DNA of 64,000 nucleotides from Prorocentrum cordatum (lineage: Eukaryota; Sar; Dinophyceae; Prorocentrales; Prorocentraceae), in assembly GCA_963575745.1 (NCBI GenBank), contig CAUYUJ010000682.1:27501-91500 (forward strand), written 5' to 3'. A program made the position numbers and the translations under genes. The notes below the pieces were generated by a model. It did not search any database and was not told the DNA's origin. It saw only the letters and a list, made by a program, of their open reading frames with translations. Positions 9,632 to 21,193 of this stretch are shown here, in pieces (positions within the stretch are counted from its first letter, which is position 1; each line of letters starts with the position of its first letter).

Positions 9632-11032
9632 ACTGGGCGCAGGCGGTAAACCGTCAACCTTGGTTACCGCCGGGAGAAACGTAGAGCTTCCTTGCTCATA
9701 TGCAGCTCGAGTTAAATCATGATAAACCAATACCATCTCCTAAGAATTAGCAGAGTACGAATAGTTGTTCATCCCCAGCGCTGAAAGCAGACTGATTTCA
9801 GGCGTCTAGATACTTTCAACTAGCGCCCCTGATGATTCCCTTCCGATCGCTGTGCAGAACAGCTCTGTAGCTCATCTGCAGCGCGAGTTAAGTCAAGAAA
9901 ACCAATTACATCTCAAAAAAAAAAACAAAAAGCAGAGGATGAATAGTTGTTCGTCTTCTGCGCTGATAGCAGACTGATTTCGGGCGTCTAGATATGAAAT
10001 AGCCCGCCTGATGATTTCCTTCAGATTACTGTGCCTAAGAGCTCTGGAACTCATCTGCAGATCGAGTTAAGTCAAGAAAACACATTACATTTCCCAAAAA
10101 AGCAGCGTATGAATAGGTGTTCGGCTTCTGCGCTGATAGCAGACCCAGTCCAGGTGTTTAGTTGCGCGCCTGATGATATCCTTCCGATTGCTGTGCCGAA
10201 CAGCTCTGTAGCCCATCTGCAGCTCGAGTTAAGTCAAGAAAATCATCATCATATCGAAAAATACAGCAGAAGCAAAGTACAGATAGCTGTTCAGCCCCAG
10301 CGCTGATCGCAGACTGATTTCAGGCGTCTAGATACTTAGAACTACCGCGCCGGATGATTCCCTTCCGATTGCTGCGTCGAACAGCTCTGTAGCTCATCTG
10401 AAGCTCGAGTTAAGTCAAGAAAACGATCACGATCTCCAGAAAATTCGGAGAGTACGAATAGTACTTCGGCTCAAGTGCTGATAGCAGACCGAGTTCGGGC
10501 GTCTAGATACTTCAAACTAGCGCGCCTGATGATTGCATTCCGATTGCTGTGAAGAAAAGCCCTGTAGCTCATCTTAGGCTCGAGTTAAGTCAAGGAGCTC
10601 ATCATCATATCCAAAAAATACTAGAGTACGAATAGTTTTGCGGACCTAGCTCGAGTAGCGGACCAATTTCAGACCTCTAGATGCTTCAGACGAACGCGCC
10701 TGATGATTATGAACCGATTACGTGTGCGCACCAGCTCTGTAGCTCTCCTACAGCTCGAGTTAAGCACAGAACCCAATCGAGCTGAGATTAAGACGGCGAG
10801 CGGGAATAAGATCGAAAATCACGGGAAACATACTAGAGTTCAAACGAATTGTTGAATTTCGAGAACATGATTTTCAACCGAGCAAAAATCAGCAAAAAGT
10901 CCCTCGAGATTTTTCTTGCCAACTAGCTCTCCAGTGCTGCAGAATTACTCTCAAGCTTCCAGCAACTAGCTAAGGGAAGCTCTACGAGTCACTTGATAGC
11001 GTCCAAAACCCCGATAGCAAAGAGGCGCTCAC
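9632..11032 (-). repeat. Type A unit: HP, ~6 satellite monomers, L module
   Basis: HP type A at 9632-9692, then satellite in minus orientation with GAGTTAAGTCAAGAAAA recurring every 165-178 bp. This is a local variant (TCAAGAAAA instead of GTACAGAAAA). An L module covers 10781-10990, and the GTCCAAAACCC box lies at about 11000-11025. Confidence 0.75.
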
Positions 11033-11066
11033 ACTGGGAGTCGGCGGTAAACCGTCAACCTTGGTT
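11033..11066 (-). repeat. Half HP at the LINE-C 3' junction
   Basis: ACTGGGAGTCGGCGGTAAACC through CCTTGG is present; the second stem arm is missing. In its place LINE-C begins (its 3' end, minus strand). The break is at the same loop position as in LINE-B and NA-1. Confidence 0.8.
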
Positions 11067-12835
11067 GTGCGGTCTTTGCGGTCGACTGCGCGGGCCGTCT
11101 GGCCCAGTCGCAAGCAAGAAACGGGCAGTATACAGGTGAGCCAAGCCGACCACTACACCGAGTGCGGCAGTCAGGGAGCGAAGCTCTTATACATAACAAG
11201 TGACTATCAAGCGAAGCTCTTATTCGACACACGTGCATGCATGAGAACACACAAGTATGAAGAAAATCCACGCAATCACAAGTCACAATAGTTCAAACTC
11301 ACAGTATGTGTGTACAACCCGTGGAAGAACATCAATGATATGTTCAATCGCTGACATCTTGGCATCGGTAACTGAAGCATTGTTGTCGATAGCACTGTAC
11401 ACCTCCGTCCACACAGTATCTCTGGAGCTCGGCTCACGACAAGTCCGCGAGACACGCCCGACATCAATCCAGCAACCGACTCCGACACCAGCCGTTGACA
11501 CCCCGCCATCGAAGCCACAGTCGATGGCACAATACCTGTAAAGACTCGCAATCTCATTGGGCTCCTGCCCTATACGATCCTGATATATGTCGTTGCCCTC
11601 ACCGGCAGTATCAGTGAGCACGTCCGCCCTTGTAATCCATTTCCTGAGGCAGGGTTCGATCAGATCTTGTCCAGGAGCAAACGGGCGTATATGAAACATA
11701 AAGACATACCATCCAGACGGTTAATCATCCTGTCAATTCTTCTCTGAATATCATTATTGATCACTCGCCGGTACCCCTGGCACCATGATACAAGCAAGAG
11801 ACTATCTTCATGAATACTTACGGGGACTCCAAAGGCTTCAAGATCCCAATCGGCATTTTCCTATTTGGATGTGTGTCTAGCAAGTCGCTTAGCAAGACGA
11901 TCGTTGGCAATTCGCGATCCCTCCTCAACTCCATACTCCCGAAGTTTCTGGTGTGTTTGAATATGGACCTCATGAGCAACCCGAGATGACTAAGCGCTTC
12001 AGCACAAATCTGGGAACAATGAAGCATATCCCGCGACATACGTGTGCGGCGAACTGCTCAAAGGTCCCAGACGTAGCAGGGAATCGTTCCCACCACTTGG
12101 GGCCGAAGAACTCCGAAAACGTGTGGGTCCAATGTCGTTGTCCGATTGCCAAGCCTCCTCCTCGCTGGCGTTTCATCTGACTGGATTCCCGAAAGCAGAA
12201 ATTCATGCGCAGGAACTCCGAAGCGCCCGTACGAATACGATCCCACATCACACCATATGCACACATGCACGCACGTACATGACGCCATGTTCGATCTGCA
12301 CTCCTCCACTCATCATATATACCCGTTTCGAGCACATGGATAAACTTGCACATGTCTTAGGCCAGGTTCCAGGAGACACGAGGAAACCTCTGCACCATGG
12401 AAGCAAATCCCATCTCCTGAAATTTCCGTCTAGCCTCCGCATACCTCCTCCGACTCCACGTGGAAACATCCTCCGCAGGTCCCCCGGGACAAGTGAACAT
12501 TTTACATAGACCGAACCCCTCGAAGGAGTGCATGCGCTGGAGAGAATGGATGTCGAGCGTCATACCCTCAATACCGTACATAGCAATCCCCTGGACCTTC
12601 TCCTGGTACCTCCAGAATTTATCACAAATATTCACTGCCGAACAACGAAAAAAGCTCTTACGTGCCATGGACAGACGGTAATCCACCTCGGGATGGGTAG
12701 GAGTATTGAACTCAGAATGGATCTCGACGCCGAGCACATTCATCGCAGAAACTCTTCTGAAATGCAATACCTCTGGTGTGACAACAAAGAGGTCTTCCTC
12801 GGGTACGATGACGCCGTCAGCATTACAGCGTGGGA
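11065..12835 (-). mobile_element. LINE-C, 5'-truncated non-LTR retrotransposon
   Basis: Decayed minus-strand LINE copy keeping the region downstream of the RT catalytic core to the 3' end. Its last ~50 nt contain a nested hairpin (CGACTG 11083-11088 with CAGTCG 11105-11110, inner GGGCC/GGCCC). A tail of GACCGCAAAGACCGCACAA then meets the HP loop. The 5' boundary (~12835) is where similarity to LINE-A and LINE-B stops and is approximate. Confidence 0.75.
11283..12835 (-). pseudogene. LINE-C ORF2 remnant (RT C-terminal region and permuted RNase H)
   Basis: Translated fragments in several frames align in order with LINE-A and LINE-B. First comes the post-palm segment (MNVLGVEI; KFWRYQEKVQG; MHSFEGFGLCKMF), then the Trp-rich segment (FSEFFGPKWWERF, near 12080-12130). 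The RNase H-like pieces EDSLLLVSWCQG (about 11770-11810), CGFDGGVSTAG and ASVTDAKMSAIEHI follow. Lesions include an in-frame TAA at 12357-12359, frame changes between 12039 and 11970 and near 11823, and another before 11699. In the last motif the expected Glu is replaced (DAKMSAIE). The RT catalytic core is absent. This is a dead copy, useful for showing the same motif order and insertion site. Confidence 0.75.
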
Positions 12836-13016
12836 GCGCGCCAGGCAAGCTTTCCAGCGCCACCACGCACGTGTAAAGCGTGCTTGAGGCTGCCGGGCAC
12901 GCATTCGCACAAACCCGGGCACGCCTGGATTTAGAGAGGAGGACCCGGGGTAGCGCGCCCGGGTTCCGGGCACGCAAGATCGTAGAGGCGCCAAAAGGCT
13001 CCGAACTGAGTAACTC
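12836..13016. other. GC-rich spacer with CCGGGCACGC words
   Basis: Three copies of CCGGGCACGC (about 12892, 12917, 12973) lie between LINE-C and the next unit. No gene is visible. It could be LINE-C 5' sequence or older flank. Confidence 0.5.
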
Positions 13017-14473
13017 GTAGAGCTTCCCTCAGCTAGTTGCTGGAAGCTTAAGAGTAATTCCGGCGCGCTGGAGAGCTAGTACCTCGTAGAGCTCTTCGGC
13101 ATAACTCGTAGAGCTTCCCTAAGCTAGTTGCTGGAAGCTTGAGAGTAATTCGGACGCGCTGGAGAGCTAGTTGGCTCGAAAAATCTCGACGGAACTTTTG
13201 CTGACTTTTGCTCACTTGAAAATTATGTTCTCAAAATTAGAACATTCGTTTGAGCTCTAGTATTCTTTCCCGTGATATTCGATCTTATTCCCGCTCGCCA
13301 TCTTGATCTCAGCTCGATCGGGTGAATATTACTATCGAAAAGCACTGTGGCGGGATCGGCCGTTTCGAGTCATCTTGATACGCGCTGTCGGTGTATTGGA
13401 CTCAACTCGAGATACAGGACAGCTACAGAGCTGGTAAGCACACCTTATCGATTCAGAATGATCAGGCGCGTTCGTCTGTCGCATCCAGAGGTCTGAACTC
13501 GGTCTGCTAGCTGAGCTAGGTCCGCAAACCTGTTTGTATTATTCGAGTCATCTTGACAGACGTTGTCGGTTTTTTGTATTTAACTCGAGCTGTAGCACAG
13601 CTGCAGAGCTAATACTTACAGAAACCGATTCAGAATCATCGGGCGCGTTTGTCTGTTAATTCAGAGCTCTAAACTTGGTCTGCTGCCCGAGCTAGGTCGC
13701 GAATTATTCGTACTGTTCGAGTCATCTTAGAGGTGCTGTCGGTTTTCTGCATTTAACTCGGGCTGTAGGGGGGCTACAGGGCTCATAGTCACAGGAATCG
13801 ATTCGGAGACATCAGGCGCGTTCGCTTGTCGCATTTAGAGGTCTGAACTGGTCTGCTACTCGAGCTAGGTTCGCGAAACTATTCGTATTGGTCGAGTGAT
13901 CTTGGGAGGTGCTGTCGGTTTTCTGCACTTAACTCGGTCAGTAGGGGGGCTGCAGGGGGCAGAATCACAGGAATCGATTCAGGGGGCATAAACATCAGGC
14001 GCGTTCGCTTGTCGCATTCAGAGGTCTGAACTCGGTTTGCTACTCGAGCTAGGTTCGCAAACCCATTCGTATTGTTCGAGTTATCTTGACAGGTGCTGTC
14101 GATGTTCGCACGTAACTCGGGCTGTAGGAGAGCTACACAGCTGATACGCACAGAAACTGATTCGAAATCATTCTGCGCGCTCGCCTGTTGCATCCAGAGG
14201 TCTGAACTGGGTTTGCCTCTCGGACTAGCTCCGCAAAACTATTCGCATTCTTCAAGTTACCTTGGCAGATTTCGTCCCTCTTCTGCATTGAACTCGGGCT
14301 GTAAGAGCTACGAGCTGGTACGCACAGAAAACGATCCAGAAGTATGAGAGGCGTTCGGCTGTTGCATCGAGAGGTCTGAAATCGCTGGGGCTGAAAAACT
14401 ATTCGTTCTCTACAACTTTTTAAACATTATGTATGATCAGGAAGCTCCACGAGTCCCCCGGCGGTAACAAAGG
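13017..14473 (+). repeat. Type A unit, plus orientation, truncated HP
   Basis: Two S-type junction cassettes (CTCGTAGAGCTTCC...GGAGAGCTAGT) at 13017-13175, L module to about 13340, then six plus-orientation satellite monomers. The closing HP (14439-14473) stops in the loop after CAAAGG and continues into unrelated AACTAACTAAGG. Confidence 0.7.
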
Positions 14474-14529
14474 TAACTAACTAAGGATCGGCCGCGCCGG
14501 AATTCCTCGCTCATCGATGCCGATGAGCT

Positions 14530-14770
14530 CTACGAGGTACTGGGAAGCTCCCCTGCAGCGCTGCTGAAGCGCTACCAGAAACGCTTCCATGCGTGCCTGC
14601 ACGCTTGCAGGCACGCGTGGAAGCTTGCCGGAAGCTCTCCCGGACCAGCTGCCGGCTCAAACGAACCCCTGTGAGGCCTGTGGACCGCCGTGGAGGAGCT
14701 CCTGGCGGCCACCACCACCGTCCGGCTTCTAATCTTAAACCCTTTAGCTCTCAGCGAGCTCTCCGGGAAA
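14530..14770 (+). repeat. Family C repeat
   Basis: Family C body with a long hairpin: GCGTGCCTGCA (14591-14601), loop CGCT, TGCAGGCACGC (14606-14616). CTTCCAT/GTGGAAG extends it outward to an 18-bp stem with one T-G. The copy ends TCTAATCTTAAACCC...GAGCTCTCCGGGAA. Other copies: 22255, 22545, 33236, 33471 and inverted at 57735. Confidence 0.75.
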
Positions 14771-14775
14771 AGGAA

Positions 14776-14989
14776 TTCCGGCGCGGGGCGGAGCTAGTTG
14801 GTCGACCCGGCCAGACAGGACAAAGTGGTAACTTTTGGGTGGTTTTGCGAATATAACTCGTAGAGCTTCCCTCAGCAAGTTATACCTCGTAGAGCTCTTC
14901 GGCATCGATGAGCTAGAGGAATTTCGGGGCGGGGTGGAGCTAGTAACTCGTAGAGCTTCCCTTAGCAAGTTAATGCTGGAAGCTTAAGA
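14776..14989 (+). repeat. Type B body fragment and S cassettes
   Basis: GGAGCTAGTTGGTCGACCC leads into the type B opening (GACAAAGTGGTAACTTTTGGG), cut short by S cassettes carrying CTCGTAGAGCTTCCC. No HP is attached. Confidence 0.6.
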
Positions 14990-16052
14990 GTAATTCCGGG
15001 GCGCTGGAGAGCTAGTTGGCAAGAAAAATCTCGACGGACCTTTTGATGACTTTTGGTCGGTTGAAAATTTTGTTCTCGAAATACAAACATTCGTTAGAGC
15101 TCTAATATTTTTTCCCGTGATATTCGATCTTATTCCCGCTCGCCATCTTGATCTCAGCTCGATCGGGTACCTTTTACTGCCAAAAAGCGTCCAGGCGGGA
15201 TCGGCCGTTTCGGGTCATCTTGACACGCGGTGGCGGTTTTCTGAACATAACTCGAGCTATAGAAGAGCTACAGAGCTGGTGAGCACAGCCAATCGATTCA
15301 GAATGATCAGGCGCGTTCGTTCGTTGCATCCAGAGGTCCGGACTCGGTTTGCTAGCCGAGCTAGGTCCGCAAACCGGATCGTATTATTTCAGTCATCTTG
15401 ACAGGCGCTCTTGGTTTTTTGTACTTAACTCGAGCTATATGACAGCTACAGAGTTGATACTTACAGAAACCGATTCAGAATATCAGTCGCGTTGTCTGGT
15501 GAGTCCAGAGCTCTGAACTCGGTCTGCTGCCCGATCTAGAATCACGAAACTATTTGTATTGTTCGAGTCATCTTGAGAGATGTTGTCGGTATTCTGTACT
15601 TAACTCAGGCTGTAGGGGAGCTACAGGGCTGGTAATCTCAGGATTCGAGTCGGAGACATCAGGCGCGTCCATCTGTCGAATCAAGAGCTCTGAACTCGGT
15701 CTGCTGCCCGAACTAGGTTCGCGAAACTATTCGCATTGTTCGAGTCATTATGAGAGGTGCTGTCGGTTTTCTGCACTCAACTCGGGCTGCAGGGAGGCTG
15801 CAGGGCTGGTAATCACAGGAATCGATTCGGAGTCACAGACGCGTCCCACTATTGCATTCAGAGGTCTGAACTCGGTCTGATACTCGAGCTAGGTTTGCCG
15901 AACTATTCGTATTGTTCGAGTCATCTTGAGAGGTGCTGTCGATTTACGCACGTAACTCGGGCAATCGAGCATCAGGGGCATTCAGCTGTTGCATCGAAAG
16001 GTCTGAAATCGCTTGGGCTGGAAAACTATCCGTTCTCTGCAATTTTTGTCGA
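14990..16052 (+). repeat. Type A unit lacking its own HP
   Basis: L module (14990-15200) and about five satellite monomers in plus orientation. The unit ends where a minus-orientation HP (16053-16112) abuts it. Confidence 0.65.
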
Positions 16053-16255
16053 CACTGGGCGCCGGCGGTAAACCGCCAACCTTGGTTACCGCCGGGAGAC
16101 TCGTAGAGCTTCCTAGCTCGACTTAAGTTGAGAAAACCGACAGCACCTACCAACATTCCGACTCATAGTGAATATTTTTTTACCTCTGAATGCGACAGCT
16201 GATGTCTGTGAATCGACTCCTGTCATTACCAGCCCTGCAGCCCCCCTACAGCCGG
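16053..16255 (-). repeat. Minus HP with one partial monomer
   Basis: HP type A (loop-side arm reads AAACCGCCAACC, one base off consensus) followed by a truncated minus-orientation monomer, wedged between two plus-orientation units. Confidence 0.7.
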
Positions 16256-17306
16256 AGTGACTCGTAACTCTTCCCTAAGCTAGCAGCTGGAAGCTTAAGA
16301 GTAAATCGGACGCACTGGCGGGCTAGTTGGCTCGAAAAATCTCGACGGAACTTTTGCTGACTTTTGGTCGGTTGAAAATTTTGTTCTCAAAATTTGACCA
16401 TTCGTTAGAGCTCTAGTATTTTTTTCCCGTGATATTCGATCTTACTCCCGCTCGCCATCTTGATCTCAGCTCGATCGGGTGAATATTACTATCGAAAAGC
16501 ACTGTGGCGGGATCGGCCGTTTCGAGTCATCTTGATACGCGCTGGCGGTTTTCTGAACATAATTCGAGCTTTAGGACAGCTACAGAGCTGGTAAGCACAG
16601 CTAATCGATGTAGAATGATTAGGCGCGTTCGCCTGTTGAATCCATAGGTCTGAACTCGGTCTGTTAGCCGAGCTAGGTCCGCAAACCTATTCGTATTATT
16701 CGAGTCATCTTGACAGGAACTCTCCGGTTTCTGTACTTAACCCGAGCTGTAGGACAGCTACAGAGCTGATATTTACAGAAACCGATTCAGAATCATCAGT
16801 TGCGCTTGTCTGTCGAAACCAGAGCTCTGAACTCGGTCTGCTGCCCGATCTAGAATCGCGAAACTATTCGTATTGGTCGAGTCATCTTGAGAAGTGCTCT
16901 CGGTTTTCTTCACTCAACTCGCGCTAAGGGGGGCTACAGTGCTGGTGGTCACAGGAATCGATTTGAAGACATCAGGCGCGTCCGCCTGTCGAATCCAGAG
17001 CTCGGAACTCGGTCTGCTGCCCGAATTAGGTCTGCGAAACTACTGTATTGTTCGAGTCATCCTGAGAGGTGCTGTCGGTTTTCTGCACTGAACTCGGGCT
17101 GTAGGGGGGCTGCAGGGCTGGTAATGACAGGAGTCGATTTGCAGACATCAGACGCGTCCGCCTGTCTCATTCAGAGGTCAAAAAATATTTACTATGAGTC
17201 GGAATGCTGGCAGGTGCTGTCGGTTTCCTCAACTTAAGTCGAGCTAGGAAGCTCTACGAGTCTCCCGGCGGTAACCAAGGTTGACGGTTTACCGCCGGCG
17301 CCCAGT
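16256..17306 (+). repeat. Type A unit, plus; left arm of large inverted repeat
   Basis: S cassette, L module (about 16300-16500) and four monomers, closed by plus-orientation HP at 17247-17306. Its sequence from about 16300 to 17090 is near-identical to the reverse complement of 17310-18090. Confidence 0.75.
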
Positions 17307-18090
17307 TAAGTGCAGAAAACCGACAGCACCTCTCAGGATGACTGGAACAATACAATAGTTTCGCAGGCCTAATTCGGGCAGCAGACCGAGTTCCGAGCTC
17401 TGGATTCGACAGGCGGACGCGCCTGATGTCTTCAAATCGATTCCTGTGACCACCAGCACTGTAGCCCCCCTCAGCGCGAGTTGAGTGAAGAAAACCGAGA
17501 GCACTTCTCAAGATGACTCGACCAATACGAATAGTTTCGCGATTCTAGATCGGGCAGCAGACCGAGTTCAGAGCTCTGGATTCAACAGACAAACGCAACT
17601 GATGATTCTGAATCGGTTTCTGTAAAAATCAGCTCTGTAGCTGTCCTACAGCTCGAGTTAAGTACAGAAAACCGAAAGTTCCTGTCAAGATGACTCGAAT
17701 AATACGAATAGGTTTGCGGACCTGGCTCGGCTAACAGACCGAGTTCAGACCTCTGGATTGAACAGGCGAACGCGCCTAATCATTCTACATCGATTAGCTG
17801 TGCTTACCAGCTCTGTAGCTGTCCTAAAGCTCGAGTTATGTTCAGAAAACCGTCAGCGCGTATCAAGATGACTCGAAACGGCCGATCCCGCCACAGTTCT
17901 TTTCGATAGTAATATTCACCCGATCGAGCTGAGATCAAGATGGCGAGCGGGAATAAGATCGAATATCACGGGAAAAAATACTAGAGCTCTAACGAATGGT
18001 TGAATTTCGAGAACAAAATTTTCAACCGAGCAAAAGTCAGCAAAAGTTCCGTCGAGATTTCTCGAGCCAACTAGCCCGCCAGTGCGTCCG
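17307..18090 (-). repeat. Minus satellite and L module; right arm of inverted repeat
   Basis: Four minus monomers and an L module sharing the plus-oriented HP at 17247-17306 with the preceding unit, so the HP sits at the centre of a head-to-head pair. This block is also the first copy of a ~1.61-kb direct duplication (second copy from 18911). Confidence 0.75.
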
Positions 18091-18372
18091 AACTGGCGCC
18101 GGCGGTGAACCGTCAACCTGGTCACCGCCGGGAACCTCGTAGAGCTCCTAGCACGCGTACGGGTGCTCAGCATCAAAAGAGAGGGCTTCTGGAAGCATTT
18201 CTCGAAAAAGAGAAAACCTGATTTTTTTCATGTCGACATAAAATTGGTTGCGCCAAGTGTTTTGATAGTAAAAGTGCATCTAGAGAGCTCATATTAAGAC
18301 AGAGAGGCCCTCATATTCGTCTACAGGTGCGAAAAATCTGATTTCTGAAAATAAATGGTCAAATATCTTTCA
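18091..18372 (-). repeat. Type B unit
   Basis: HP type B (18091-18150; stem GGCGGTGA/TCACCGCC), then a ~220-bp body with TCATGTCGACAT and TTGCGCCAAGTGTTTTGATAG and no satellite. Confidence 0.75.
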
Positions 18373-19701
18373 AACTGGGCGCCGGCGGTAAACCGTCAAC
18401 CTCTGTTACCGCGGGGGGACTCGTAGAGCTTCCTGAGCATATACAATGTCGCAAACATTGCAGAGAACGAACAGTTTTTCAGCCTAAACGATTTCAGACC
18501 TCTCGATGCGAGAGCCGAACGCCCCTCATGCTTCTGGATCGTTTTCTGTGTGCACGAGCTCCGAAGCTCTCCCATAGCCCGAGTTACGTGCGAAAATCGA
18601 CAGCACCTCTCAAGATCACTCGAACAATACGTTTCGCGAATCTAGCTCGAGTATCAGACCGAGTTCAGACCTCTGAATGCAACAGGCGGACGCGCCTGAT
18701 GTCTCGGAACCGATTCCTGCGATTACCAGCCCTAAAGCCCCCTTACAGCTCGAGTTAAGTGCAGAAAACCGACAGCACCTCTGAAGATGACTCGAACAAT
18801 ACAAATAGCTTGCAGACCTAGCTCGGGCAGCACACCGAGTTCAGAGCTCTGGATTTGACAGGCGAACGCGCCTGATGTCTCCGAATCGATTGCTGTGAGT
18901 ACGCAGCCCGAGTTAAGTGCAGAAAACCGACAGCACCTCTCAGGATGACTGGAACAATACAGTAGTTTCGCAGGCCTAATTCGGGCAGCAGACCGAGTTC
19001 CGAGCTCTGAATTCGACAAGCGGACGCGCCTGATGTCTTCAAATCGATTCCTGGGACCACCAGCACTGTAGCCCCCCTCAGCGCGAGTTGAGTGAAGAAA
19101 ACCGAGAGCACTTCTCAAGATGACTCGACCAATACGAATAGTTTCGCGATTCTAGATCGGGCAGCAGACCGAGTTCAGAGCTCTGGATTCAACAGACAAA
19201 CGCAACTGATGATTCTGAATCGGTTTCTGTAAACATCAGCTCTGTAGCTGTCCTACAGCTCGAGTTAAGTACAGAAAACCGAGAGTTCCTGTCAAGATGA
19301 CTCGAATAATACGAATAGGTTTGCGGACCTAGCTCGGCTAACAGACCGAGTTCAGACCTCTGGATTCAACAGGCGAACGCGCCTAATCATTCTACATCGA
19401 TTAGCTGTGCTTACCAGCTCTGTAGCTGTCCTAAAGCTCGAGTTATGTTCAGAAAACCGTCAGCGCGTATCAAGATGACTCGAAACGGCCGATCCCGCCA
19501 CAGTGCTTTTCGATAGTAATATTCACCCGATCGAGCTGAGATCAAGATGGCGAGCGGGAATAAGATCGAATATCACGGGAAAAAATACTAGAGCTAGCTC
19601 TAACGAATGGTTGAATTTCGAGAACAAAATTTTCAACCGAGCAAAAGTCAGCAAAAGTTCCGTCGAGATTTCTCGAGCCAACTAGCCCGCCAGTGCGTCC
19701 G
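18373..19701 (-). repeat. Type A unit
   Basis: HP at 18373-18433 (arm shows GTTACCGCGGGG, one mismatch), GAGCATATACAATGTC leader, about six minus monomers, and an L module to 19701 with a TAGAGCTAGCTC duplication. Confidence 0.75.
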
Positions 19702-19981
19702 AACTGGCGCCGGCGGTGAACCGTCAACCTGGTCACTGCCGGGAACCTCGTAGAGCTCCTAGCACGCGTACGGGTGCTCAGCATCAAAAGAGAGGGCTTC
19801 TGGAAGCATTTCTCGAAAAAGAGAAAACATGGTTTTTTTCATGTCGACATAAAGTTGGTTGCGCCAAGTGTTTTGATAGTAAAGTGCATCTAGAGAGCTC
19901 ATATTAAGACAGAGAGGCCCTCATATTCGTCTACAGGTGCGAAAAATCTGCTTTCTGAAAATAATGGTCAAATATCTCTCA
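19702..19981 (-). repeat. Type B unit
   Basis: Duplicate of 18091-18372 at an offset of about 1,610 bp. The HP shows GGTCACTGCC, a single stem mismatch. Confidence 0.75.
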
Positions 19982-21193
19982 AACTGGGCGCCGGCGGTAA
20001 ACCGTCAACCTTTGTTACCGCGGGGGGACTCGTAGAGCTTCCTGAGCATATACAATGTCGCAAACATTGCAGAGAACGAATAGTTTTCAGCCTAAACGAT
20101 TTCAGACCTCTCGATGCGACAGCCGAACGCCCCTCATGCTTCTGGATCGTTTTCTGTGTGCACGAGCTCCGAAGCTCTCCCATAGCCCGAGTTACGTGCG
20201 AAAATCGACAGCACCTCTCAAGATCACTCGAACAATACAAATAGTTTCGCGAATCTAGCTCGAGTATCAGACCGAGTTCAGACCTCTGAATGCAACAGGC
20301 GGACGCGCCTGATGTCTCGGAATCGATTCCTGCGATTACCAGCCCTGCAGCCCCCTTACAGCTCGAGTTAAGTGCAGAAAACCGACAGCACCTCTGAAGA
20401 TGACTCGACCAATACAAATAGCTTGCAGACCTAGCTCGGACAGCACACCGAGTTCTGAGCTCTGGATTTGACAGGCGAACGCGCCTGATGTCTCCGAATC
20501 GATTGCTGTGAGTACGAGCCCTGTAGCCGCCCTACAGCCCGAGTTAATTGCAGAAAACTGACAGCATCTCTCAAGATGACTCAAAGAATACGAATAGTTT
20601 TGCGAACCTAGCTCGGGCAGCAGACCGAGTTCAGACCTCTAGATGGAATAGACGAACGCGCCTGATGATTTGCAATCGATTTCTGTGAGAATCACCTCTG
20701 TAGCTGCCCTACAGCTCGAGTTAAGTACAAAATACCGACAACGCGTATCAAGATGACTCGAAACAGCCGATCCCGCCGCGGCGCTTTTTTGCAGGAATAT
20801 TTACCCGATCGGGCTGAGATTAAGATGGCGAGCGGGAATGAGATCGAATATGGTGGGAAAAATACTAGAGCTCTTCTAACGAATGTTTGAATTCCGAGAA
20901 CAAAATTTTCAACCGACCAAAAGTCAGCAAAAGGTCCGTCGAGATTTTTCTTGCAAACTAGCTCTCCAGCGCGCCGGAATTACTCTTAAGCTTCCAGCAA
21001 CTAGCTAAGGGAACCTCTACGAGTTATATTCGCAAAACCACCCAAAAGTTGTCACTTTGTCCTTTCTGGTCGGGTCGACCAACTAGCTCCACCCCGCGTC
21101 GGAATTCCTCTAGCTCATCGATATCGAAGAGCTCTACGAGGTATTACTAAGCTTCCAGCTGCTAGCTTAGGGAAGCTCTACGAGTCATTATAT
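19982..21193 (-). repeat. Type A unit with S cassettes
   Basis: HP at 19982-20042, four monomers, and an L module (about 20770-20960). S cassettes then follow, including a type-B-like opening in reverse (AAGTTGTCACTTTGTCC at about 21045). The first ~530 bp duplicate 18373-18910. Confidence 0.7.
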
